A stretch of 64,000 nucleotides of DNA from Azospirillum brasilense. Its GTDB lineage: Bacteria; Pseudomonadota; Alphaproteobacteria; Azospirillales; Azospirillaceae. Numbering within the stretch: the stretch's first letter is position 1; the number at the start of each line of letters is the position of its first letter. Below, one piece after another: positions 51,240-58,994 of the stretch. Below the pieces are notes generated by a model. That model did not search any database. It had not been told where the DNA came from and saw nothing but the letters and a program-made list of their open reading frames with translations. The stretch spans positions 1 through 64,000 of the forward strand of contig NZ_VITH01000009.1 in assembly GCF_007827815.1 (NCBI RefSeq), read 5' to 3'. Position numbers and translations under genes: made by a program.

Positions 51240-51365
51240 ATGAAGTCGTTCTTGTCCTCGCTTCAGCGGGATTGGGCGTCCTGGAGCCCGGTCGAGCGTT
51301 TCGTCGCCGTCGGCTTCGTCACGGCGGCTCCGGTCGCGTCTCTGGCTTTCCTGCTCACCCTCTGA
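51240..51365 (+). CDS. Possible 41-residue membrane peptide
   Basis: An ATG at 51240, 4 bases after GAGGG, opens a 41-codon frame: a basic/aromatic N-terminus ('MKSFLSSLQRDWASWSPVERF') and then one hydrophobic helix ('VAVGFVTAAPVASLAFLLTL') to a TGA. This layout, a short amphipathic start followed by one membrane span, is typical of small membrane proteins. It lies in a 473-base gap between the GT9 and SDR genes. The length is too short for codon statistics, so this remains tentative. Confidence 0.4.
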   Translation: MKSFLSSLQRDWASWSPVERFVAVGFVTAAPVASLAFLLTL

Positions 51366-51505
51366 CCGGCCCTGAATCCGGCGCTGTCCTTGATCGGCGC
51401 CCGAAGCCACACGCACGCTTCCCTTGGCCCCGTCCTGCGTCCGGTGCGATACAGAAGGAGAGAAGGAACGGACGAACCGTTCCGGCAGGAGAGGGATGAC
51501 GAATC

Positions 51506-52207
51506 ATGGGCGATAAGGTTGCCATCATCACCGCGGGCGGCAGCGGCATGGGGGCCGCGGCGGCGCGGCGCCTCGCGGCGGACGGATTCAAGATCGCGGT
51601 GCTGTCCTCTTCCGGCAAGGGCGAGGCCCTGGCCGAGGAACTGGGCGGGATCGGCGTGACCGGCTCGAACCAGTCCGCCGAGGATCTGGAGCGTCTGGTG
51701 ACCCGGACGATGGAGCGCTGGGGCCGCATCGACGCGCTGGTGAACAGCGCCGGCCACGGCCCGCGAAAAGGCCTGCTGGAACTGACCGACGAGGACTGGC
51801 ACAAGGGGATCGAGGTCTATTTCCTGAATGTCGTCCGGGCGGTGCGGCTGGTGACCCCGGTCATGGTCGGGCAGAAGGGCGGGACGATCATCAACATCTC
51901 GACCGCCTGGGCCTTCGAGCCGAGCCCGATGTTCCCGACCTCCGCCGTCGCGCGGGCCGGGCTGGCCTCCTTCACCAAGCTGTTCGCCGACCAGTACGCC
52001 GCCGACAATGTGCGGATGAACAACGTGCTGCCCGGCTGGATCGACAGCCTGCCGGCGACCGAGGAGCGGCGCCAGGGCGTGCCGATGGCCCGCTACGGCA
52101 AGAGCGAGGAGATCGCGGCGACCGTCGCCTTCCTCGCCTCCGACGGGGCCGGCTACATCACCGGGCAGAACATCCGGGTGGACGGCGGCCTCATGCGGTC
52201 GGTCTGA
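51506..52207 (+). CDS. SDR family oxidoreductase with degenerate active site
   Basis: The 233-residue protein has the Rossmann start 'VAIITAGGSGMGAAAARRLAADG', 'LVNSAGHG' (NNAG-like) and the C-terminal 'LASDGAGYITGQNIRVDGG' of short-chain dehydrogenases. Ser132 is in place in 'NISTAW', but the YxxxK pair is replaced: at the expected positions there are Ser146 and Arg150 in 'SAVARAGL'. This sub-family without the catalytic Tyr-Lys is recurrent, so it may bind a dinucleotide without normal oxidoreductase chemistry. It lies next to, and convergent with, the TRAP binding-protein gene. Confidence 0.85.
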   Translation: MGDKVAIITAGGSGMGAAAARRLAADGFKIAVLSSSGKGEALAEELGGIGVTGSNQSAEDLERLVTRTMERWGRIDALVNSAGHGPRKGLLELTDEDWHKGIEVYFLNVVRAVRLVTPVMVGQKGGTIINISTAWAFEPSPMFPTSAVARAGLASFTKLFADQYAADNVRMNNVLPGWIDSLPATEERRQGVPMARYGKSEEIAATVAFLASDGAGYITGQNIRVDGGLMRSV

Positions 52208-52215
52208 GCACGCAT

Positions 52216-52262
52216 AAAAAAACGGTGCGGATGGCGCTCCTTCCGGAACGCCGCCCGCACCG
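52216..52262 (-). terminator. Rho-independent terminator of the dctP gene
   Basis: On the minus strand the stem GGTGCGG/CCGCACC (52224-52230 with 52255-52261), with an inner GGCG/CGCC extension, is followed by a run of seven T. It lies 25 bases beyond the dctP stop and 9 bases from the end of the convergent SDR gene. Confidence 0.8.
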
Positions 52263-52286
52263 CGAGGTGAAGCGAGGGGGATCGCC

Positions 52287-53318
52287 TCAGCTCTTGTTGC
52301 CGACGATGGCCTGATACTGCTTCCAGATCTCAGGGTAACGCCGGACGTAGTCCTGGTTGACCTTGTTGGCGATCTCGCGGAACTTCGCCTGCTCGGCCTC
52401 GGGGGCCACGGCCAGACGCCCGCCCTGGGCGATCATCTGGTCCATGGTCTTCTTGTCGGCGTCGATGGCGCGCTGCCACTGCTTGGCGATGATCTCGTTG
52501 GTGGTCGTCTCCACCACCTGGCGCAGGTCGTCGGGCAGGCCCTTCATCCACTTGTCGTCGACCAGGACCGAGTAGGTGAGCAGGCTCATGCCCGGCACCA
52601 GCGAGGCGACCTTGGCGGCGTTGGTGCCGACCATCTCCCAGCCGCCGGCGGAGGTGTAGATGCCGTCGATGGCCCCCTGCATCAGCGCAGCCGCCATTTC
52701 GGAGGCGGGCATCGACACCGGGCTGGCCCCGAAGTCGCGCATCAGAAGCTGTAGGACGCGGCCGCCGGTCAGGCGGATCTTGCTGCCCTTCAGGTCGCCG
52801 ACGGAGTCGACCTCCTTGTCCTTGAAGAGGAAGATCAGGTCGGCGGTGCGCATCAGCCCCATGACGCGGATGCCCTTGTCGGACACCAGCCCGGACAGCA
52901 GCTTGGAGACCTCCTGCGCGGTTTCCGGCTTGGACATCGCGGCGTCGGTGACGGCGAAGGGCAGGTTCACCACGCCGTACTGCGGGGCGATGCTCTCAAG
53001 CTGCACGCTGACCGGCCAGACCATGTGCACGGCGCCCGACCCGAGGGCGGCGACGGCGTCCTTGTCCTTGTAGAGCGTGCCGGAATGGAAGACCTTCGGC
53101 TTGATGCGGCCTTGCGAGCGCTCCTCGATGAGGGCCGCATACTCGTCCATCATCTTGGCGGTCCAGTGGGACGTCGCGATCTCGTCCGTCATCACCATCT
53201 CGACCGGCGCCGCCTGCGCGCGGGCCTGGCCCGGCGTCCCGGCGGCCAGCCCGGCCACGGTCATGCCGACCAGCAGCGTCTTCGCCCAGAACGGCCTGAA
53301 CAGTGACGGATTGAACAT
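52287..53318 (-). CDS. dctP: TRAP transporter periplasmic solute-binding protein, DctP family
   Basis: The 343-residue protein has a signal peptide (about 1-39, ending 'GQARAQA') and a DctP domain ('LIEERSQGRIKPKVFHSGTLYKDKDAVAALGSGAVHM', 'LKGSKIRLTGGRVLQLLMRDFGASPVSMPASEM', 'GAIDGIYTSAGGWEMVGTNAAKV'). The Arg in 'KIRLTGG' is the residue that usually binds the substrate carboxylate. GGGAGGGAAGCCG precedes ATG 53318. The matching DctQ and DctM genes are 9 kb away on the other strand (62632, 63264). The operator-like TTGTACGGACAA 89 bases upstream links it to the cluster's GntR regulator. Confidence 0.92.
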   Translation of the reverse strand: MFNPSLFRPFWAKTLLVGMTVAGLAAGTPGQARAQAAPVEMVMTDEIATSHWTAKMMDEYAALIEERSQGRIKPKVFHSGTLYKDKDAVAALGSGAVHMVWPVSVQLESIAPQYGVVNLPFAVTDAAMSKPETAQEVSKLLSGLVSDKGIRVMGLMRTADLIFLFKDKEVDSVGDLKGSKIRLTGGRVLQLLMRDFGASPVSMPASEMAAALMQGAIDGIYTSAGGWEMVGTNAAKVASLVPGMSLLTYSVLVDDKWMKGLPDDLRQVVETTTNEIIAKQWQRAIDADKKTMDQMIAQGGRLAVAPEAEQAKFREIANKVNQDYVRRYPEIWKQYQAIVGNKS

Positions 53319-53406
53319 CGGCTTCCCTCCCATGATTGCGTTCGGACGCTTCTGGCCCGCTTGTCCGAACGATCATAGGGGAAAACTGTGCGGTACGCCA
53401 ACATTA

Positions 53407-53418
53407 TTGTACGGACAA
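53407..53418. promoter_or_regulatory. GntR (HutC type) operator-like site upstream of dctP
   Basis: TTGTACGGACAA differs by one base from the perfect palindrome TTGTACGTACAA at 55637. It lies 88 bases upstream of the dctP start, between dctP and the end of the MFS gene. The paired occurrence in two control regions of one catabolic cluster supports a common regulator, most simply the UTRA-type GntR encoded at 60182. Confidence 0.6.
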
Positions 53419-53449
53419 CTCGGCGCGATGAGCTGATCCCGCGCCGCCC

Positions 53450-54652
53450 TTATGTTTTGCGGCGCGACCAGAACAGGACGGCCGCCGCCCCGGCCAGCGG
53501 GAAGGCCATCATCAGGGCGAAGGTCTCGCCATAGCTGCCGACGGTGTTGAACAGGGTGGCGAACAGCGCCGGCCCGACGACCACGCCGGAGAAGGTGAAC
53601 ATCAAGGCGCCGCCCGTCGCCGTGCTGGCCGTGCCCTTCGGCGCGACCCGCGCCACCTCCGCCAGGAACACGCCGTTCCAGCCGATGGCGGCGACGCCGA
53701 ACACCGTCAGTACGCCGATCACCGCGGGCACCGGCCAACTCGGCCCCAGGCCGGCGGTGGCCAGGGCGGAGGCGGCGGACAGCCCGCCGATGCCGCCCAG
53801 CACCGCCACGCCGGAGCGCAGCCGGTCGGCCAGCAGCCCCCAGCCGATTCGCGCGGCCGCCCCCGCCGCCTGCATCACCGACACGGCCAGCCCGGCGGAC
53901 ACGATGGACCAGTGCAGATCGTGCACCAGCATGTTCACCGTGAAGGCCATCAGCGACAGCTGGATTGCCGAGAAGAAGAAGCCCATCAGGGCGAAGCCGC
54001 GCAGCGCCGGCACCCGCCAGACCAGCCTCGGCCCCTCCATCAGGTTGCCGCGAATCGGCAGGCCGGGGCTGCGGTCGTCGTCCCACACCCGGCGGCCCGG
54101 CGCGAAGATGACCAGCAGCAGGGCGAACATGGCGGCCACCGCCAGCGCCGCTCCCCGCCAGCCGGCGATCTCGCCGATCCCCGGCAGGGTGAGCCCGGCC
54201 AGCACGCCGGCCAGCGGCACGCCGGTCTGCTTCAGCGAGAAGACCAGATTGCGCCGGGCCGGCGGGGTGAAGCGGTTCAGCAGGTGGGAGGAGGAGGGGT
54301 TGACCAGCCCGTAGCCGATGCCGAGCAGCACCGACGCCAGCGCCGCGACCCACAAATAGCCGGTGGCGAGTCCCAGGCAACCGATCAGCCCCAGCGCCAG
54401 CGCCAGGACGCCCACCGTCCCGGCGCCCCAGCGGCGGACCACCAGCCCGGCGAAGGCCGACACCAGGGCGGCGGCGCTGTAGATGACGCTGATCTGGTAG
54501 CCGACCGCCTCCGACCCCACCCCCAGCGAGGCCGCGGCCAGCGGGGCGACCGTCGCCAGCGTCAGGACCGACAGGGTGGCGACGGTCTGGACGCTGGTCA
54601 CCTCCGCCAGCAGGAGGGGAAAGGGGGCGGGCGGGGTTTCTTGCGTGGTCAT
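53450..54652 (-). CDS. Major facilitator superfamily transporter
   Basis: The 400-residue protein has 12 predicted membrane segments in two halves. The first-half loop 'RRWGAGTVGVLALALG' and the repeat in the second half 'IGWGLLADRLRSGVAVLGG' are MFS landmarks. It resembles the CynX/NimT or nitrate/oxalate-type group of anion carriers, but the substrate is not fixed by sequence. It is 53 bases downstream of the CitE-like gene on the same strand, so it should be co-expressed with it under the operator at 55637. Confidence 0.85.
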   Translation of the reverse strand: MTTQETPPAPFPLLLAEVTSVQTVATLSVLTLATVAPLAAASLGVGSEAVGYQISVIYSAAALVSAFAGLVVRRWGAGTVGVLALALGLIGCLGLATGYLWVAALASVLLGIGYGLVNPSSSHLLNRFTPPARRNLVFSLKQTGVPLAGVLAGLTLPGIGEIAGWRGAALAVAAMFALLLVIFAPGRRVWDDDRSPGLPIRGNLMEGPRLVWRVPALRGFALMGFFFSAIQLSLMAFTVNMLVHDLHWSIVSAGLAVSVMQAAGAAARIGWGLLADRLRSGVAVLGGIGGLSAASALATAGLGPSWPVPAVIGVLTVFGVAAIGWNGVFLAEVARVAPKGTASTATGGALMFTFSGVVVGPALFATLFNTVGSYGETFALMMAFPLAGAAAVLFWSRRKT

Positions 54653-54705
54653 GGGAGTCCGGACAAGTGGCGATGGCGCGGGGCGCATGAACGGGCAATC
54701 CCTGG

Positions 54706-55602
54706 CTACAGCATTCCGGCGCGGCGGGCCAATGCCAGGATTCGATGGGACCCCAGCACCAGGGGCCGCTCGACCAGCTTGCCGTCCAGAACGCAGACCC
54801 CGCCGCCCGCGGCCTCGAAGGCGGCCAGGACCCGCCCGGCGCGGAGGACCGCCTCCGGCGACGGGGTGTAGGCGTCGTGAATGGCGGCGATCTGCTTGGG
54901 GTGGATGGCCGAGCGCGCGGTGAAGCCGTGCAGGACGCTGCGCGCCAGCTCCTGGCGGTAGCCCTCCTCATCGTCCAGCGCGATCCACGGCATGTCCAGC
55001 GCGTCCAGCCCGAAGCGGGCGGCGGCGTGCACGATCCGGGTGCGGGCCTGTACCAGCGGCTCCCAGGACAGCGGCACGCGCAGCTCCGCCGACAGGTCGC
55101 CCCCGCCGAACATCAGGAAGGACAGGCGGGGGGAGGCCGCGGCGATCGCCATGACGTTCTCCAGCCCGTCGGCGCTCTCGATCAGCGCGCCGAGCGCGCC
55201 GGGCAGGCCGCGCTCGTCGAGAAGCCCGGCGGCCAGCCGGACGTCCTCGGCCCCGTCCACCTTCGGCAGCAGGATTCCCGCCCAGCGCGGCGCCGCGCCG
55301 TCCGGCAGATCGGTCAGCGCGAGGATGTCGAGCAGGCCGGTGCGGCTGCGCACCGAATTGGTTCGAACGAAAACCGCCGGGCCGCCCGCGCCGTCATGTT
55401 CCCGAAGAAAGGCACCGATGGCGGCGCGGGCGCTGTCCTTGTCGCCGGGGGCCACCGCGTCCTCCAGGTCGATGATGACCGCGTCGGCGCCGGCCCCCAG
55501 GGCCTTGGCGAAACGGTCCGGGCGGGCGCCGGGAACGAACAGGTAGGAGCGGCGGACCGGCGATTCCGGCGCCGTTGCTGCGTTCTGCGGATTGTTGGGC
55601 AT
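54706..55602 (-). CDS. CitE-like CoA-ester lyase (HpcH/HpaI aldolase family)
   Basis: The 298-residue enzyme has the CitE-like barrel: 'RRSYLFVPGARPDRFAKALGAGADAVIIDLEDAV', Arg in 'VFVRTNSVRSRTG', 'GILLPKVDGAEDV', the metal Glu in 'ALIESADGLENV' and Asp in 'FGGGDLSAELRVPLSWE'. The C-terminal 'GFTARSAIHPKQIAAIHDAYTPS' lid completes it. Such enzymes split malyl-, methylmalyl-, citramalyl- or 3-hydroxy-3-methylglutaryl-CoA. ATG 55602 is used. With the MaoC hydratase and CaiB transferase of the divergent operon it could complete a citramalyl-CoA type route giving acetyl-CoA and pyruvate. Confidence 0.9.
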   Translation of the reverse strand: MPNNPQNAATAPESPVRRSYLFVPGARPDRFAKALGAGADAVIIDLEDAVAPGDKDSARAAIGAFLREHDGAGGPAVFVRTNSVRSRTGLLDILALTDLPDGAAPRWAGILLPKVDGAEDVRLAAGLLDERGLPGALGALIESADGLENVMAIAAASPRLSFLMFGGGDLSAELRVPLSWEPLVQARTRIVHAAARFGLDALDMPWIALDDEEGYRQELARSVLHGFTARSAIHPKQIAAIHDAYTPSPEAVLRAGRVLAAFEAAGGGVCVLDGKLVERPLVLGSHRILALARRAGML

Positions 55603-55636
55603 GAAAACGCTTTCCAAGGGTGAGGGGGCGTGTTAT

Positions 55637-55648
55637 TTGTACGTACAA
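55637..55648. promoter_or_regulatory. Perfect palindromic GntR (HutC type) operator-like site
   Basis: TTGTACGTACAA is a perfect 12-bp palindrome in the 135-base gap between the divergent CitE-like (start 55602) and MaoC (start 55738) genes. HutC-subfamily GntR regulators bind sites of the TGTAxxTACA kind. It could control both operons at once. A one-mismatch copy lies upstream of dctP at 53407. Confidence 0.7.
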
Positions 55649-55737
55649 CATGCTATCACACGCGCTGAACATGTCACCTTGAAATGATCGGCGCCCCGCA
55701 ATCATCCCTCCGATCCGCAGACAAGAGACGCCCGCCC

Positions 55738-56235
55738 ATGCCCGATGTTCAGGAACCGCGGACCATCGTCGCCGACCTTGGCCGCTACCTTGAGGATTTC
55801 ACCGTCGGCGATGTCTATGAGCACCGCCCCGGCCGGACCATCACCGAAGCGGACAACATCCAGTTCAGCCTGCTGACGATGAACCGCCACCCCATGCACT
55901 GCGACCACGCCTTCGCCGAGAAGTCGGAGTTCGGCAAGCCGCTGGTCAACAGCGGCCTGACGCTGGCCATGGTGCTGGGCATGACGGTGGACGACGTCTC
56001 CTACAAGTCCGTCGCCAACCTCGGCTGGAAGGAGATCAAGCTGGTCGCCCCGGTCTTCCCCGGCGACACGATCTACGCGCGCTCCAAGGTGCTGGACGTC
56101 CGCGAATCCAAGAAGCGCCCGACCCAGGGCATCGTGACCACCTACACCGAGGGCTACAAGGCCGACGGCACGGTCTTCGTGACCTTCGAGCGGGCCAGCC
56201 TCGTCCCCAAGCGGGGCCACGGCATCGGCGATTGA
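55738..56235 (+). CDS. MaoC family enoyl-CoA hydratase
   Basis: The 165-residue hot-dog protein has 'LGRYLEDFTVGDVYEHRPGRTITEADNIQFSLLTMNRHPMHCD' and 'LVAPVFPGDTIYARSKVLDVRES', typical of MaoC hydratases that accompany CitE-like lyases. At the usual GDxNPxH catalytic motif it reads 'MNRHPMH', so the Asp position is Asn and the Asn position is His, as in the mesaconyl/itaconyl-type subgroup. ATG 55738 is chosen because the longer frame upstream lacks a ribosome site. It is the first gene of the nine-gene plus-strand operon, 90 bases after the operator. Confidence 0.88.
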   Translation: MPDVQEPRTIVADLGRYLEDFTVGDVYEHRPGRTITEADNIQFSLLTMNRHPMHCDHAFAEKSEFGKPLVNSGLTLAMVLGMTVDDVSYKSVANLGWKEIKLVAPVFPGDTIYARSKVLDVRESKKRPTQGIVTTYTEGYKADGTVFVTFERASLVPKRGHGIGD

Positions 56236-56288
56236 TCCGCACAATCCGGAACCGACAGATGGCCTGAAAAGAACAAAAGGGAGGAACC

Positions 56289-57695
56289 ATGCCCGCCACC
56301 GATCCGACCACCACATCCATCGCCAACACGCTGGCGGCCTTCGTCGCCGATACCCCCGACGACGCCATCCCGGCGGAGGTCCGCACCCGCGCGCCGCACC
56401 ATATGCTGGACGCCGTGGGCATCGCGCTCGCCTCGACGCGTTACGACTTTGCCCACAAGACGCTGACCGCCCTGCGCGGGCTGGCGGGGGAGGGGCCGGT
56501 GCCGGTGATCGGCATGCCCGCCTCGCTGCCCGCCCGCGACGCGGCGACGGTCAACGGGCTGCTCTGCCACGGCCTCGACTACGACGACACCCACATCGGC
56601 GGCGTCATCCACCCGACCGCCAGCGTGATGCCCGCCGTCCTGTCGGCGGCGGCGATGACCGGGGCGGACGGCCGTTCCGTGGTCACCGCCTACGTGCTGG
56701 GCGTCGAGGTGGCGGCCCGGCTCGGCGCGGTGGCGCGCGGCGGCTTCCATCAGGTGGGCTTCCACCCGACGGGCATGATCGGCGTGTTCGGCTGCGCGTT
56801 GGCCGCCGGCCGTCTGCTCGGCCTGACCCGCGCGCAGATGGCCGCCGCCCAGGGCATCGCCCTGTCGATGGCGAGCGGCAGCCTGGAGTTCCTGGAGGAC
56901 GGCGCCTGGAACAAGCGCCTGCATCCCGGCTGGGCGGCGGCGGCGGGCATCACCGCGGCGGCGCTGGCCCGCGAGGGCTTCAACGGCGTCACCCGCCCCT
57001 ACGAGGGCCGCTTCGGCCTGTTCAACGCCTATCTCGGCAAGGAGGCCGGGCGCGCCGAGCTGGGCATCGCCACCGCCGGCCTCGGCGAGACGTGGGAGCT
57101 GATGGCGACGGCGATCAAGCCCTATCCGGCCTGCCACTTCACCCACGCCTGCGTGGACGCCGCCCTGGAGCTGCGCCGCGACGGCCTCGACCTCGCGCGC
57201 ATCCGCCGCATCGAGGCGCTGGTGCCCGAGCAGGTGGTCAAGACCGTCTGCGAGCCGGAGGCCAACAAGAAGCGGCCGTCCAACTCCTACGACGCGCAGT
57301 TCAGCGTGCCCTTCCTGGTCGCCGCCGCGCTGGTGCGCGGGCGCCTGACCCTGGCGGAGCTGGAGAACGACGCGCTGGGCGACGCGGCGATCCTCGACAT
57401 CGCGTCGAAGGTGTCCTACCGCCACGACCCCGACTCGCCCTTCCCCAAGGCCTATTCGGGCGAGCTGGTCATCACGCTCGACGACGGGCGCGAGCTGCGC
57501 CACCGCGAGCACATCAACCGGGGCGCCGCCGACCGCCCGCTGTCCAACGCCGAGATCGTGGACAAGTACCGCGGCAACGCCGCCATGGCCGTGAACGAGA
57601 CCGCCGCGGCGCGCATCGCCGACGCCGTCCTCGGCCTCGACGCCAGCCCGCGCGCGGCGGACTCGCTGTCCGTCCTGTCGCCGTCCGTCCGCTGA
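56289..57695 (+). CDS. MmgE/PrpD family protein
   Basis: This 468-residue cytoplasmic protein has the MmgE/PrpD signature: 'LDAVGIALASTRYDFAHK', 'VNGLLCHGLDYDDTHIGGVIHPTASVMPAVL', 'GFHPTGMIGVFGCALAAGRLLGL' and 'IKPYPACHFTHACVDAALEL'. The family includes 2-methylcitrate dehydratase, cis-aconitate decarboxylase and iminodisuccinate epimerase. It lies in the operon between MaoC and acyl-CoA dehydrogenase genes. A dehydratase/isomerase or decarboxylase acting on a tricarboxylate-like or itaconate-like substrate is plausible; the exact role is unknown. Confidence 0.9.
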   Translation: MPATDPTTTSIANTLAAFVADTPDDAIPAEVRTRAPHHMLDAVGIALASTRYDFAHKTLTALRGLAGEGPVPVIGMPASLPARDAATVNGLLCHGLDYDDTHIGGVIHPTASVMPAVLSAAAMTGADGRSVVTAYVLGVEVAARLGAVARGGFHQVGFHPTGMIGVFGCALAAGRLLGLTRAQMAAAQGIALSMASGSLEFLEDGAWNKRLHPGWAAAAGITAAALAREGFNGVTRPYEGRFGLFNAYLGKEAGRAELGIATAGLGETWELMATAIKPYPACHFTHACVDAALELRRDGLDLARIRRIEALVPEQVVKTVCEPEANKKRPSNSYDAQFSVPFLVAAALVRGRLTLAELENDALGDAAILDIASKVSYRHDPDSPFPKAYSGELVITLDDGRELRHREHINRGAADRPLSNAEIVDKYRGNAAMAVNETAAARIADAVLGLDASPRAADSLSVLSPSVR

Positions 57696-57718
57696 CCATC
57701 CATTCCGGGAAACACGCC

Positions 57719-58894
57719 ATGAGCGACGCCAACACCATGACCGACGCGGAACGCGACGAGCAGGACCGCCTGATCCTCGACAGCGTGGACCGCTTCCTCG
57801 ACCGCCACGTCCGGCCGGTCGCCCTGAAGCTGGAGCATGACGACGCATACCCCGACGAGATCGTCGAGCGGATGAAGGAGCTGGGCCTCTTCGGGGCGAC
57901 GATCCCCGAGGAGTACGGCGGGCTGGGCCTGCGCCCCTCCACCTACGCCAAGATGATTGAGCGCATCTCGTCGGTGTGGATGTCGCTGTCCGGCATCATC
58001 AACTCGCACCTCATCATGGCCTTCATCGTCACCAAGACGGGGACGGAGGAGCAGAAGGCTGCCTTCCTGCCGCGCTTCGCCACCGGCGAGCTGCGCGGCG
58101 GCCTCGCTTTGACCGAGCCGGACTGCGGCACCGACCTGCAGGCCATCCGCACGGTGGCCAAGCGCGACGGCGACGATTACGTCATCAACGGCTCGAAGAC
58201 CTGGATCACCAACGGCATCCAGGGAAGCTGCTTCGCCCTGCTGGTCAAGACCGACCCGACGGCGCAGCCCCGCCACAAGGGCATGACGATGTTCCTGGCC
58301 GAGAAGGGGCCGGGCTTCAAGGTCAGCCGCAAGCTGGAGAAGCTGGGCTACAAGGGCATCGATTCCGCCGAGCTGGTCTTTGAGGACTACCGCGTCCCGG
58401 CCGATCGGCTGATCGGTGGGGTCGAGGGCCGCGGCATGGCCTGCGCGATCTCCGGCCTGGAGCTGGGCCGCGTCAACGTGGCGTCGCGCGGCGTCGGCGT
58501 CGCCCAGGCGGCGCTGGACGAATCCGTGAAGTACAGCCAGCAGCGCAAGACCTTCGGCAAGCCGATCCACGAGCATCAGGCCGTGGCGATGAAGCTGGCC
58601 GACATGGCGACCCGCGTTTCCGCGGCGCGGCTTCTCGTGCAGCAGGCGGCCAAGGCGCTCGACCGCGGCGAGCGCTGCGACTACGAGGCCGGCATGGCCA
58701 AGCTCTTCGCCTCCGAAGCGGCGGTGGAGAACTCCCTGGACGCCATGCGCATCCACGGCGGCTACGGCTATTCCAAGGAGTTCGTGGTGGAGCGGCTCTA
58801 CCGCGACGCCCCCCTGCTGTGCATCGGCGAGGGCACCAACGAGATCCAGCGCATCATCATCGCCAAGCGGCTGATCGAGCAGAATCCGGTGTGA
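57719..58894 (+). CDS. Acyl-CoA dehydrogenase
   Basis: The 391-residue flavoenzyme has the acyl-CoA dehydrogenase signatures 'ALTEPDCGTDLQAI' and 'WITNGIQGSCFALLVKT'. 'KTFGKPIHEHQAVAMKLADMA' and 'RLYRDAPLLCIGEGTNEIQRIIIAKRL' follow, the latter holding the catalytic Glu region. The start at 57719 is 23 bases after the PrpD-type gene stop. In this operon it may dehydrogenate a saturated analogue, for example methylsuccinyl-CoA, feeding the MaoC hydratase. It does not have the fused kinase or extra domains of FadE. Confidence 0.92.
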   Translation: MSDANTMTDAERDEQDRLILDSVDRFLDRHVRPVALKLEHDDAYPDEIVERMKELGLFGATIPEEYGGLGLRPSTYAKMIERISSVWMSLSGIINSHLIMAFIVTKTGTEEQKAAFLPRFATGELRGGLALTEPDCGTDLQAIRTVAKRDGDDYVINGSKTWITNGIQGSCFALLVKTDPTAQPRHKGMTMFLAEKGPGFKVSRKLEKLGYKGIDSAELVFEDYRVPADRLIGGVEGRGMACAISGLELGRVNVASRGVGVAQAALDESVKYSQQRKTFGKPIHEHQAVAMKLADMATRVSAARLLVQQAAKALDRGERCDYEAGMAKLFASEAAVENSLDAMRIHGGYGYSKEFVVERLYRDAPLLCIGEGTNEIQRIIIAKRLIEQNPV

Positions 58895-58903
58895 GGACAA
58901 AAG

Positions 58904-58941
58904 CCCTCCCCTGCGAAAGCGGGGGAGGGTTGGGTGGGGGC
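58904..58941. repeat. Dispersed GC-rich palindromic repeat
   Basis: The unit begins CCCTCCCCTGCGAAAGCGGG and runs on through GGGAGGGTTGGGTGGGGGC. It is nearly the reverse complement of the first unit at 36014-36050, with one extra A and one substitution. It forms a hairpin (CCCTCCCC/GGGGGAGGG) between the acyl-CoA dehydrogenase and CaiB genes of one operon, where it may affect the mRNA. Confidence 0.75.
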
Positions 58942-58994
58942 CCGCTGCAACCACTCCCCACACACCCCGCACACCCCCATCAGGGAGACACCGC

